A stretch of 29,517 bases of DNA from Zancudomyces culisetae (taxonomy: Eukaryota > Kickxellomycota > Harpellomycetes > Harpellales > Legeriomycetaceae): the NCBI GenBank assembly GCA_001969505.1, contig LSSK01001163.1, positions 1 through 29,517 of the forward strand. The letters run 5' to 3'. The stretch's first letter is position 1. The number at the start of each line of letters is the position of its first letter. Made by a program: the position numbers and the translations under genes. Shown piece after piece: positions 1 to 8,371 of this stretch. Below the pieces are notes generated by a model. The model did not search any database. It worked only from the letters and a program-made list of their open reading frames with translations, and was not told where the DNA came from.

Positions 1-447
1 GTAGATCACCTCTAACCACGATATAATCGGCACTCCAATTAGGTTTGTTTATTTATATTATTTATATTATTAATATTGTAGGTCAAAATATATGATCTGC
101 TAAGGTTTATAATTAGTTTATTTAACATTACAAGGTTCTAGTTTAGTTTTTTTGATCTTCGGGTTTTTTCTAGATTAGAATTAATAACAAAAAAATAGGT
201 TTTAATTATTATATAGTTTTATAGTAGTTTATTAAGTATTAGTTAGTTTTTAAGTTATAAATACTTGAAGTTTTTCAGTAAGTCGAAAGATATCAATAAA
301 TTCAGTTTTGATCTATTTACTAGAAGTCTATAACTTATATATATTTTAAACTTGAATAAATATAGTTAAATACATATTTAGTTATCAAAGTAAATAACAG
401 TTTTTAATTAAGCATGGTTAAAGAACCAACTCGCTAACAAAAAAATC
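1..447. other. AT-rich intergenic sequence before the tRNA
   Basis: Strongly AT-rich with many TTTA/TATT runs. I see no open frame worth calling, no RNA gene and no repeat of note. It may be the far flank of a gene outside the window. Confidence 0.6.
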
Positions 448-520
448 AGAGCTGTGGTGTAGTGGCTATCACGTCTGCTTCACACGCAGAAGGTCTTGGG
501 TTCGATCCCCAACAGTTCTA
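448..520 (+). tRNA. tRNA-Val (anticodon CAC)
   Basis: The sequence folds as a complete 73-nt cloverleaf. The 7-bp acceptor stem pairs 448-454 with 513-519 (one G-U pair), and A520 is the discriminator. The D arm is at 457-472. The anticodon stem TCTGC/GCAGA encloses loop 479-485, with anticodon CAC at 481-483, which reads GUG valine codons. The T arm is TTGGG-TTCGATC-CCCAA at 496-512. There is no intron in the anticodon loop and CCA is not encoded, as expected for a eukaryotic nuclear tRNA. A T-run follows directly. Confidence 0.97.
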
Positions 521-521
521 C

Positions 522-527
522 TTTTTT
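522..527 (+). terminator. RNA polymerase III terminator of the tRNA
   Basis: Six consecutive T residues begin two bases after the discriminator base, with a second T-run shortly after. This is the standard Pol III stop signal on the non-template strand. Confidence 0.85.
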
Positions 528-528
528 G

Positions 529-967
529 TTTTTGAACTAGCTATTTGGATTTATATAAACTTTTTTATTTAATGAATCTATATGATAGTGGATTCAGTAT
601 ACCATTTAGAAATGCTCACTACTTTCTAGTGGAAAAAGTATATTTCAAATGGGGAATAACACTTTCCAATATTCATCTGACTAAATTTCGTCCAGTTTTT
701 TTCCTAATTACTGGTTGTTTGTGTTTACATTGCGGGTATAATGGTGTTTTTTTTACAACAAAATAGACGAATAAAAATTGAGATTTGTACGCTTATTGAT
801 CACTCTCCTTCTGGTTTACTTTAGTCGTTTTAGTATTTATTTGAGTGCATTTCAAATTCGAAAAAAACAAAAGATATTATATACTTTATTTTTTGCTTTA
901 CTATCAAGTTGTTTAGAGCGTAGGTTTAATTACCAAATATAGTATTACTCGGCATAATTTTCTCAAG
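529..967. other. Intergenic, promoter side of FEN1
   Basis: No supported gene. An open frame at 545-766 lacks an ATG at its start, has no recognisable content and looks accidental. The FEN1 promoter must lie here, but I see no convincing TATA box. Confidence 0.5.
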
Positions 968-2146
968 ATGGGAATCCAAGGAATAACAAAGCTAATTACA
1001 GAATACGCCCCAAAGGGGCAAAAGACAAATGAAATCAAATCGTATGTTGGGAGAAAGGTGGCGATTGATGCATCCATGTCTATATACCAGTTTCTAATAG
1101 CGGTTCGGGGCAATGATGGAGAGAATCTTACTAATTCGGAGGGTGAAACAACATCTCATTTAATGGGAATGTTTTACAGAACGATCAGAATGATAGATAA
1201 TGGTATAAAACCGCTCTATGTGTTTGATGGAAAACCACCAGAGTTGAAAACGGGAGAACTGGCTAAAAGACACGACAAAAGAGAAAAAAACAAGGCGGAT
1301 TTAGAAAAGGCACGAGAGGAGGGAAACGTAGATGAAATCAATAAATTTGTCAGGCGAAGCGTCAAAGTAACACAAAAACACAACGAAGAATGCCAAAGAT
1401 TACTCCGATACATGGGTGTTCCTTTTGTAATAGCAAAGAGTGAAGCAGAAGCGCAATGTGCAGAACTTGCAAAAAACGGTGTGGTGTGGGCAGTTGGTTC
1501 AGAGGATATGGATACTCTAATGTTTAAAGCACCTGTATTATTGCGAAGACTCACTTTTAGCGAGGCTAGAAAGCTTCCTATCTTGGAGTTCAATCTTGAA
1601 AAAATATTGGAACAGCTTGGATTAAGCTATACAGAGTTTGTGGATTTGGGTATACTTTTGGGATGTGATTACTGTGATACTATCAGGAATGTGGGACCAA
1701 AAACCGGTCTTCAACTCCTCCAAAAGCATAGGTCAATTGAAAAAATAATACCCAACTTGAAGGCCAATTCTCAAACCGTACCCGAAAATTTTCCCTACGA
1801 GACGGCTAGAGAGCTTTTTATCAATCCAGAGGTTTATTCTTCTTCCGAATTAACCATTGACTGGCATATGAAACCAAATAGGGATGAAATAGTCAAGTTT
1901 TTGTGTGATGAAAATGGGTTTAACCGCGAAAGAATTATCAAATCTATCGAAAAGTTGGAAAAAGGAAGTAAAGCTGGGCTCCAGGGAAGGCTAGACACTT
2001 TTTTTAAACCTGTAGCTGCAAAAGATGCAAAATCCACTACACCAGTGAATGGTGCCAAGAAACGACAGGCTGGTCAATCTGGGGGTATTTCTAGTGCATT
2101 TAGCCGCTCCGTGAATGGGAATGGTGCTAAAAAAGCCAAAAAATAA
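968..2146 (+). CDS. FEN1: Flap endonuclease 1 (FEN1/Rad27), intronless
   Basis: Structure-specific 5'-flap endonuclease and 5'-3' exonuclease, acting in the nucleus on Okazaki-fragment flaps and in long-patch base excision repair together with PCNA. The 392-aa product is close to the usual family length (about 380). It starts MGIQG, where the processed N-terminal Gly is part of the active site, so the ATG at 968 is secure. The XPG N domain carries the acidic residues in KVAIDASMSIYQF (D34) and YVFDGKPP (D87). The XPG I domain has SEAEAQC (two Glu) and EDMDTL (two Asp). The helix-hairpin-helix region has LLGCDYCDTI (Asp) followed by VGPKTG. A PCNA-interacting PIP box, QGRLDTFF, sits at residues 339-346, and the tail is Lys-rich like a nuclear localisation signal. 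All family catalytic acids are present. No intron is needed. Confidence 0.98.
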   Translation: MGIQGITKLITEYAPKGQKTNEIKSYVGRKVAIDASMSIYQFLIAVRGNDGENLTNSEGETTSHLMGMFYRTIRMIDNGIKPLYVFDGKPPELKTGELAKRHDKREKNKADLEKAREEGNVDEINKFVRRSVKVTQKHNEECQRLLRYMGVPFVIAKSEAEAQCAELAKNGVVWAVGSEDMDTLMFKAPVLLRRLTFSEARKLPILEFNLEKILEQLGLSYTEFVDLGILLGCDYCDTIRNVGPKTGLQLLQKHRSIEKIIPNLKANSQTVPENFPYETARELFINPEVYSSSELTIDWHMKPNRDEIVKFLCDENGFNRERIIKSIEKLEKGSKAGLQGRLDTFFKPVAAKDAKSTTPVNGAKKRQAGQSGGISSAFSRSVNGNGAKKAKK

Positions 2147-2586
2147 CTAGTTTAATTTACATTTATTCACATGTTTGTGTTAATATTTATGGTTATTCTT
2201 AGATATTTCATATTGTTCTTTTGTTTAGGTTCTTGAGTTTTATTCTTATTCTATGCTAATATATATCTAGATAATGAAGATATATAAGTATACATCTTTT
2301 TTTTTTCAGTACTTATTTTTTAGGAACTATAAACCAAGCCCATGTTCGTTTGTATTACACACAAGCTATAGAGTTACTGCGGATACTCATTAAATTTCGA
2401 TTTTTGCAATTTTTATACTTTTTGTTTTCTTGATGGTTACAGTTAATTGAAAAAATTCAAAAAATAAATAAATTAACAATAGTATCTTTTCATTCATAAC
2501 TTGAAAGAATCTTTTTTAATTAACATCAAAAGTAAGAGGGGAAAAAAGAAAAAAGAAAAAGAAAAGAGAGTAGAATATCAAACGGA
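2147..2586. other. Intergenic between FEN1 and SF3A2
   Basis: AT-rich spacer holding the FEN1 3' end and the SF3A2 promoter or leader. A pyrimidine tract ending in CAG near 2310 looks like an intron acceptor and could mark a 5'-leader intron of SF3A2, but I cannot place a donor. The last 60 bases are rich in GAAAAA. No gene is seen. Confidence 0.5.
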
Positions 2587-3348
2587 ATGGATTACCAAAA
2601 TAGAGCAGGGTCTAAACCAGGGGCTGGCGGCGTTATGTCATCCTCGGAATCTAATGTCGAACGGAGAGAGCGGCTGCGAAAATTGGCGTTGGAAACCATA
2701 GATCTCGCAAAAGATCCATATTTTATGAAAAATCATCTGGGTTCCTACGAATGTAAGCTGTGTTTGACCCTACACACAAATGAAGGATCCTATCTGGCAC
2801 ATACACAGGGCAAAAAACATCAAACAAACCTGGCACGCCGAGCTGCGCTTGACGAGAGAGATTCGGGCCCGGCCTCTGCGCTAAAGCTTCATCAATTGAA
2901 GACTGCTGGTACGGCTGAATCTAGGGTCAAAAAGACAGTTGTGAAAATAGGTCGACCAGGATACAAGGTAACAAAAATTAGAGACCCTTTTACTCGCCAG
3001 ATTGGGTTTGTATTCTCGATAATGTTCCCGGATTTAAACAGCGAGACCCTTCCCCGACACAGATTTATGTCCGCTTTTGAGCAACAAATTGAACCACCAA
3101 ACAAGATCTGGCAGTATCTACTATTTTCTGCAGAACCGTATGAAAACATTGCATTCAAAGTTCAGAATCGCGAAGTCGATATGCGACCTGGAAAATTTTT
3201 CACACATTGGGATCCAGATTCAAAGGTTTTTACATTACAGCTACTTTTCAGAAACGAAAGGACATCCAGCTACGTACCTGGAAACTATATTGGGATGAAT
3301 AAACCAGCTGCCAACCCTCTAAATCCATATGGCTCTGTAAACAGCTGA
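2587..3348 (+). CDS. SF3A2: Splicing factor 3A subunit 2 (SF3a66/Prp11)
   Basis: Component of the SF3a complex of the U2 snRNP, needed for branch-site recognition in pre-mRNA splicing. The 253-aa product opens MDYQNRAGSKPGAGG, matching the conserved family N-terminus, which fixes the ATG. A matrin-type U1-like zinc finger has C56, C59, H72 and H78 (YECKLCLTLHTNEGSYLAHT then GKKH), spacing identical to animal SF3A2. It is followed by the conserved block with KIGRPGYKVTKI, the QIGFVFSI strand and the WQYLLFSAEPYENIAFK region that contacts SF3A3. The long Pro-rich tail of animal orthologues is absent, so the length resembles yeast Prp11. It is intronless. An upstream overlapping frame from 2501 lacks an ATG and family similarity and is ignored. 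Confidence 0.97.
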   Translation: MDYQNRAGSKPGAGGVMSSSESNVERRERLRKLALETIDLAKDPYFMKNHLGSYECKLCLTLHTNEGSYLAHTQGKKHQTNLARRAALDERDSGPASALKLHQLKTAGTAESRVKKTVVKIGRPGYKVTKIRDPFTRQIGFVFSIMFPDLNSETLPRHRFMSAFEQQIEPPNKIWQYLLFSAEPYENIAFKVQNREVDMRPGKFFTHWDPDSKVFTLQLLFRNERTSSYVPGNYIGMNKPAANPLNPYGSVNS

Positions 3349-3800
3349 TTTTAGCAAGTGCACTCCTCCCTTTTTTTTTGAGCCTTTTGCTCTGGTTTGC
3401 CTGTATAGTATGTATATTTTCATATGGTGATGTTTTTTTGTAACAAAAAATATATATAATAATCTACTTATTGGATAGTTATAATGCAGGTCCAAAATAT
3501 AAAGAAAATGGCAAAACGTAGCCTGTGAATGTGGTTACACGATGGGAAATGTTGTGTCCAAGTGGTCCGAGTATTTTTATACCTAACTAAGATCCAATTT
3601 ATATCAACAGTGGCTTTGCAGTTAATCTGTACTATTGACGTTTACTTAGTTTAATATAAAAAACCATGTTAAAGTTGATGTTTTTATAAAAAGTGGTATC
3701 TATATATGAATAAATTAATCTATGGTGTATAAAAAGTAAGAAAATGACCAGATATTTGGCACCAAAAGCCATTGGCTTTTATCTATACATTCTTTTATCA
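3349..3800. other. Convergent intergenic region
   Basis: Lies between the 3' ends of SF3A2 (plus) and the unrecognised minus-strand gene. It contains T-runs just after the SF3A2 stop and AT-rich sequence. The only open frame is a 42-codon ATG frame near 3510-3650, with no features that support a gene. Confidence 0.5.
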
Positions 3801-4289
3801 TTAATCTTGTTCAACAATATTAACACAAAATCTATGCGTTTTCCTGCGTTTGGTTATATTGATATGCTTTTTCATTATTTTCTCAAAATCTCGGCGAACT
3901 TTGCTTTTGTGAATAAATAGTACATCCATTCCTCTAGGAACCTTAACAAGCTCCACTCTTCTCCTAAGACCGGAGTTTTGCGGATGGATGTATAGCTGTT
4001 CAGTTGTGTTTTTTTGAACTTTGTACATTCCGTCTATGCACAAGGATAATGAGTAGTCATCTTTTTCTAGTAGCCCAGACATGTCCATTTCTGATTTACG
4101 TTTCTCTCTTCTTTGCTTTTTCCTTGTATATATGAGTTTTTTGTATATTAAGGATTCAGGAATACTGTCTTTTGATTTGGCTAGGCTCCAGGGACCAAGT
4201 ATCTTGTTTACGGTTATCTTATACACTACTATAATATCAGTGATAGATCCCAGCGTTTCTTGTGGATAGTATATGCTCAGAGATGGTAG
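3801..4289 (-). CDS. Unrecognised protein, last exon (partial gene model)
   Basis: An open frame of 162 codons plus stop runs from 4289 down to 3801. Reading it from an internal GTG at 4226 is misleading, because the 21 codons above it are also open and protein-like (SLSIYYPQETLGSITD and on). The frame closes at a TAG (4292-4290) that coincides with a TTAG splice acceptor. A TACTAAT branch-like sequence lies about 40 nt upstream, so I infer an intron ending at 4290 and at least one more exon at higher coordinates. One candidate upstream exon ends near 4368 at a GTGATA donor, but I could not fix it. The product is basic, with Lys/Arg clusters (TRKKQRREKRKSE) and beta-strand-like segments (YSLSLCIDGMYKV, MDVLFIHKS). 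I do not recognise a family. No signal peptide or membrane segment is visible. Confidence 0.55.
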   Translation of the reverse strand, partial: LPSLSIYYPQETLGSITDIIVVYKITVNKILGPWSLAKSKDSIPESLIYKKLIYTRKKQRREKRKSEMDMSGLLEKDDYSLSLCIDGMYKVQKNTTEQLYIHPQNSGLRRRVELVKVPRGMDVLFIHKSKVRRDFEKIMKKHINITKRRKTHRFCVNIVEQD

Positions 4290-4924
4290 CTAACTGCAGT
4301 GTTATTTTGGGTAAGTGTGTATTCGTAATTAGTACTTTACAACACTAGTATATTTTTGTTAATATCACCAATCCGTTTTCAAAAACAATGAGCTAAAGCA
4401 AGTAAAAAGTATAATGTTGCTTGTTATTTCCGAGTTTTTATTGATGGTTTAGCTAGTACAATTGAAGTTGAACACCCAAGGAAAATTCCTAGCTTTTTAT
4501 ACAATTCAATCGCAGTTCAAAGCATATAGTTTAATCTACTAAGATGCACAATATACGTAGCCTCTGCCTTTTTCCAATATCACATTTCAATCAATGTAAA
4601 TATAAACCTATGGTTGGAAGGCGATGGGGAAAAACAGAATTCTTTGATGTCTCCAAGAAAACCGACCTCAGGGAGGTATACCCTTTGCTTTTGTGGTAGA
4701 TATTTGATAATAGCGTTGCATCTCCTTGAATAAAATAAATATTTTTCATAGCAATAAAAAATAATGTTTCTGAAGCTAACAATCTAATATGCTTATCATA
4801 TATTTACTTTTTTGGCACAAAGATTTTTTCCCCGAAAAACATACCAATTTCGGTAATTAAAGCAAAGTAATCTACGATTTTGAAATATAACTTTTATGGT
4901 ATTAACACAAGAGTGGTAATAAAA

Positions 4925-4935
4925 GGGGGGGGGGG
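4925..4935. repeat. 11-base G homopolymer
   Basis: Eleven consecutive G in otherwise AT-rich intergenic DNA, flanked by AAAA and TTAAG. It is likely to be length-variable or misassembled. Confidence 0.9.
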
Positions 4936-5052
4936 TTAAGTGATGGATCCAGATTTTGTATGTGTGAGGGTTTGGGGAGCAGATATTTGGTGTAGTGGTG
5001 GTAAATACGTCTTTGTACAAACCAGTACTACAGAATTATATTTGGGGATGGC

Positions 5053-5226
5053 TTAATTTGACATTTTAGACCATGGATTCGAAAAAAATAGAACATTTTT
5101 GAAATCGCAAAGAGATAAGTCAAGTTGTGGGATGCTCATTGCTTTGAAACTTTCTGGAACCTCAATCCATGCTTCATTACCAATCCACAAAAACGAAGAC
5201 TTCAAAAGATTGGCTTGAAAACGCAT
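5053..5226 (-). CDS. Short hypothetical ORF (57 aa) or isolated exon
   Basis: An ATG-initiated minus-strand frame of 57 codons. The composition looks coding, with several Trp and mixed codons: it starts MRFQANLLKSSFLWIGNEA and later has IEVPESFKAMSIPQLDLSL. The phrase SSFLWIG followed after a gap by AM faintly recalls the core of proteasome assembly chaperone 4 (PSMG4/Poc4), but this is a weak impression from one short motif. A possible 5' exon reading TYRFRLF before a GTAAAC lies at about 5263-5310 on the same strand. It may be one exon of a small spliced gene, a gene remnant, or chance. Confidence 0.3.
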   Translation of the reverse strand: MRFQANLLKSSFLWIGNEAWIEVPESFKAMSIPQLDLSLCDFKNVLFFSNPWSKMSN

Positions 5227-6739
5227 GTTACCAAAAAAAAGGATATATCACAAACAATTAGTTTACTTTGAATAGGCGAAATCGATAGGTGTACATAGGC
5301 CCGATCATATCTACACTAAAAATGTTACTGAACACTGGTAAAACATAGCAATCTATACAGAGATCCTGGTGTTCCAAAACTTGACCACCACAATAAATGG
5401 TGAAGATTTGGGAATAATGGCTTTTCTTTACTTGAATAAAAGAAATGAACATTTGAAACTGAACTCGAGGTGTGTTTTATTTGAATATAAAGCGATAACA
5501 GTATCTATAAAAATCGGAATGGCAATTATAGTAGGCTTGATTTTTCTGCTCTTTTCGCAAAGAAGGCTTGGTATAGGTGATGTCAACGTGTGTTGTACAA
5601 AAAAAAACATCCTAAAAAGGATATTTTCTATTAACTTTTCTTCCGTCTCTACACACCATCGAAATGATACACATTCTCCTTATGAAAAAAATGTATATTG
5701 GTATTTTAGGAAATACTTTTTCATTGATGACCCAATCATGTTTATTTTTTTTTATTTTGGCAAAGTCATTTCTTGTTATGTAAACCTGAACAGCTTTTAT
5801 TTTGTACCACTGTCCTTTGTTAAACCAAAAAAGAGATGAATAAAAGACCAACAACCAAGTCATTATACAAAGAGTATGGAAAGGTGATGATAAATTAAGG
5901 TTATGTAATTATGTAATGACACTTTTCAGTAAAGCTATTCACAAATGGGAACACAAAGGGACACTTAATAGCATGGTTTTCACATTCAATTTTCCTCAAC
6001 CTGCATTTTTCCTTTTTTGTATATATTTGCAGGTCTTACTATTGGTATGCTTTACATTTAAAAACTTATATCTGATATACAGTATATTTTGTGGTCATTG
6101 AAGGATTGCCTTCATAGACATTTAGTAAATGTTGGGCACAAAGAATAAGACTCCTTGTTTGCATTTACATATAAATTTGTTCAAAACTGCTTGTCCAATA
6201 GTTTAACGATCGAATCATTATTCAGCTTCATGTTGTTGTTGTTATGTGGAAGTGATTTTGTAATACAAAAGGGCGCTTCCCATCAATCAATAAATAAGCA
6301 AAGAGAGGAAGGAGGGGAGAAGGGTGGAAGGGGTAACGGCAATAGATTTTTGTATTTTGGATAACAATAGAATGAATCTTTGTAATGTGATCACTTCTAG
6401 TACCCAATTGATCGAGTCACTCCAAAGTTGGTCAAATATTCATGTACATACATACATACATACATATAGGTAATATAACAAATAGTATATAGATTGCTTG
6501 TATATTCCTACGGATTTGAGTGTTCACCAAAAATACACTCCCCTCCTTTTAGACATTTTATTGTAACAAATGTAATATACTGTACCAAAAATAACAATAG
6601 CTAAAAACTGGCTTAATGTAGGTCTATAGGATTGCCAATTTCTTTATGTACTTGATTTTTCATAGAACTGGGAATACCAACCTTATTGTATACAGCATTT
6701 TAAAATAAAAACCATATTATTAATAGTAAAATCACTCGT
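5227..6739. other. Gene-poor AT-rich region
   Basis: No confident gene. The longest open frame (5369-5839, plus) starts at GTG, is hydrophobic and T-rich, and looks accidental. The region includes a GGAAGGAGGGGAG-type purine run near 6305-6330 and a TACA microsatellite at 6445-6466. Confidence 0.5.
6445..6466. repeat. (TACA)n microsatellite
   Basis: Five and a half perfect tandem copies of the tetranucleotide TACA (22 bases), in intergenic DNA. Confidence 0.9.
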
Positions 6740-6847
6740 TTAGGGCTTACAGAAATTGGTTCCTTTTGAACTGCTGCTTGCTTTCATGCTCGTGCGCTCA
6801 CTCCCACCGCCGGTGTTCCTGCCACCACTTCCAATGTTGTTGTAAAC
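6740..6847 (-). other. GC-rich coding-like island: possible terminal exon or gene remnant
   Basis: About 80 bases near 6765-6845 are far richer in G and C than anything nearby. On the minus strand they read as an open frame of 35 codons ending in TAA (6742-6740), rich in Gly, Ser, Asn and Thr (NNIGSGGRNTGGGSERTS and on). The frame is preceded by an ATTAG acceptor at 6848, and a GCTAAC branch-like element lies some 55 nt upstream, so it could be the last exon of a spliced gene. Further minus-strand open pieces in other frames lie at about 6940-6850 and 7015-6930. That pattern could equally be a frameshifted pseudogene. I do not recognise the protein. Confidence 0.3.
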
Positions 6848-7400
6848 CTAATTTTATTTTATCTTCTTTTATATGGTCTACTTTGAAAGATTCTGTTGTT
6901 GGGTTAGCAGGTACAACAGAGAATTTAATATTTTATTAAAGGCTCAATAACTTTTGGATTTCTACCTATTTTTACAATTTTTCTACTTGGTATGTTTTGT
7001 ATGTTTGTTTTTTCTCACACTTTATAAAATAAAAAATATAAACTAATACATCGTAGTGTTATGGGCTATTTATGTAACACTACAGTTAAATATTTATACT
7101 TTGATTATTTTTAATTCGGTTTTCCATAACAACTTTGTGGCTACAAAGTGTGTCAAAAGAGTAAAAAAGCGTTTTTAGACCAAAATATTAGAGTCGTAAT
7201 GAATGTTTATTTAAAATATTCAAAAAATGTGAATTAAAAACTTTAAGAGCGATCTCAGAATTAAGACTAAAATTAATCACTGTTACTATTATATTCAGGT
7301 TACTCGTCAACATTAACTGTCAAGCTGTAAAGTGTATCACTATTTTCAATTCCACATATCAGGAGCTGAACCCACAAAGAACATAATTCTTGGTGAAAAT
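6848..7400. other. AT-rich region downstream of the small secreted protein gene
   Basis: No supported gene beyond the broken minus-strand frames noted for the adjoining island. The 3' end of the gene at 7401-7733 must lie at the top of this stretch. Confidence 0.45.
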
Positions 7401-7733
7401 TTAAAAAAGTAAACCTAGCAAACCGCCACCACTTCCTCCTCCAAATAGAGAACTAATTGTACTGAGGATTCCACTTCCAATGCTTCCTATCAAATCTCCC
7501 AAAAGACCACGATCAGCAAGTTCAGCTACCCTAGCGTTTCGAAGCATTGAGCGTTGAACACCATGTGGAAGTCCAGCTATACCTGCTGCTGCGACTGCTG
7601 CTGCCAATTGTTGGTTCTCGTATGCATTGGCAACTGGATTTGCATATTGTCCCACAGGTTGGGCAACTGGTGTGGCATTTGCTGCAAGCATTGCACATGC
7701 AACTGATACTCCTGCTATTGTGATTTTTACCAT
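7401..7733 (-). CDS. Small secreted Ala/Gly/Leu-rich protein (110 aa)
   Basis: A complete ATG-started frame of 110 aa. Residues 1-20 form a classic signal peptide (MVKITIAGVSVACAMLAANA), with likely cleavage near the Ala-Thr-Pro that follows. The mature part has no cysteine. It begins with Pro/Val/Gln/Asn-rich sequence (QPVGQYANPVANAYENQ), continues with an Ala-rich segment (LAAAVAAAGIAG) and a charged stretch (RNARVAELADRG), and ends in a strongly hydrophobic Gly/Ile/Leu/Ser tail with GGGSGGG near the end and a C-terminal LLGLLF. This composition suggests a cell-surface or secreted membrane-active or wall-associated protein, but I recognise no family. It is not a hydrophobin, since the eight cysteines are missing. 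A TATA box lies 150 bases upstream. The gene is isolated, with gene-poor DNA on both sides. Confidence 0.75.
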   Translation of the reverse strand: MVKITIAGVSVACAMLAANATPVAQPVGQYANPVANAYENQQLAAAVAAAGIAGLPHGVQRSMLRNARVAELADRGLLGDLIGSIGSGILSTISSLFGGGSGGGLLGLLF

Positions 7734-8221
7734 TTTTTCTTTAGTTTACTTTGTTTTTGGTATCTTGGAAAGATAATTATGCTTTAAATTGCTAATAATG
7801 TGTACAGTAGTAGTAGTAGTAGTACTTGATTCTATTGTGGTTGTTGATGTTGATGTTGTATTTATGAGCAGCAGCTCATGGTTTATATACTTTTTATTAT
7901 TGAATTCTACTATACTGATGAAAAATATTTTACTTTTTACACTAACCACATCAAAAGATGTTTGCACTCATAGTTCTATTTTTACAATCCAGATTATATT
8001 TTAGTATCTGCCTTTCAAAATACGTAATTCATTACACTTTTATTGCTGATATCGCTGAAAATATATATCTTAAATGTTATTACATAATGTTTATAGATGT
8101 ACCTATGAATAGATCAGAAAAAAGTACAAAAATATATCCTTAATTGAAATTCTCCATCACTCTCATTGTATACACACACTAATGTATACTAAATAATTAC
8201 TCAAAACTGGATCACTATGCT
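7734..8221. other. Leader and promoter region of the small secreted protein gene
   Basis: The minus-strand leader includes a run of six AGT triplets (7806-7823, plus-strand sense) and a short inverted repeat with ATGAGC/GCTCAT arms around AGCA (7864-7879). The TATA box comes next, then AT-rich DNA without a gene. Confidence 0.5.
7881..7889 (-). promoter_or_regulatory. TATA box for the small secreted protein gene
   Basis: The minus strand reads GTATATAAAC here, 150 bases upstream of the ATG at 7733 and just 5' of a 6-bp stem inverted repeat. A clear TATA element with a leader of about 100 nt fits a strongly or conditionally expressed gene. No other gene in the window has such a clear TATA box. 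Confidence 0.55.
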
Positions 8222-8299
8222 TTACAACCTATTCCTCACCTTCATGAACATATTTTTAGAATTATCGATCTCCCTAACAATCCTAACTTCTAAGTCTAC
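8222..8299 (-). mobile_element. Probable decayed non-LTR retrotransposon fragment (after RT core)
   Basis: The minus strand reads VDLEVRIVREIDNSKNMF followed by KVRNRL and a stop. This resembles the stretch after the RT palm in many LINEs, which runs roughly YLGS..., D-E-I-x-x-R-I, then A/S-x-x-F-x-x-L. An upstream frame contains RYINKK where YLGS would be expected. The piece is only 26 codons, so the call rests on pattern memory. The order and orientation match the larger LINE remnant at 9470-10140, but it is not obviously the same copy. Confidence 0.35.
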
Positions 8300-8308
8300 T
8301 TTTTATTG

Positions 8309-8337
8309 ATATACCTAATTTTTTTAATTAGGTATAT
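8309..8337. repeat. Perfect 12-bp hairpin with a T5 loop
   Basis: ATATACCTAATT at 8309-8320 and its exact reverse complement at 8326-8337 flank TTTTT. It may be a DNA or RNA hairpin. It lies just beside the LINE-like fragment and 17 bases from a second palindrome. Confidence 0.85.
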
Positions 8338-8353
8338 TAAGTACTCGGAAAAA

Positions 8354-8371
8354 AAATCTAGATCTAGATTT
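8354..8371. repeat. Perfect 18-bp palindrome
   Basis: AAATCTAGATCTAGATTT equals its own reverse complement. It contains two overlapping TCTAGA sites around a central AGATCT, and sits inside A-rich sequence. Confidence 0.9.

Noticed and set aside
5369-5839. 156-codon plus-strand open frame
   Set aside because: Starts at GTG, is Phe/Tyr/Lys-rich as random AT-rich DNA would give, and has no motif; no splice structure supports it.
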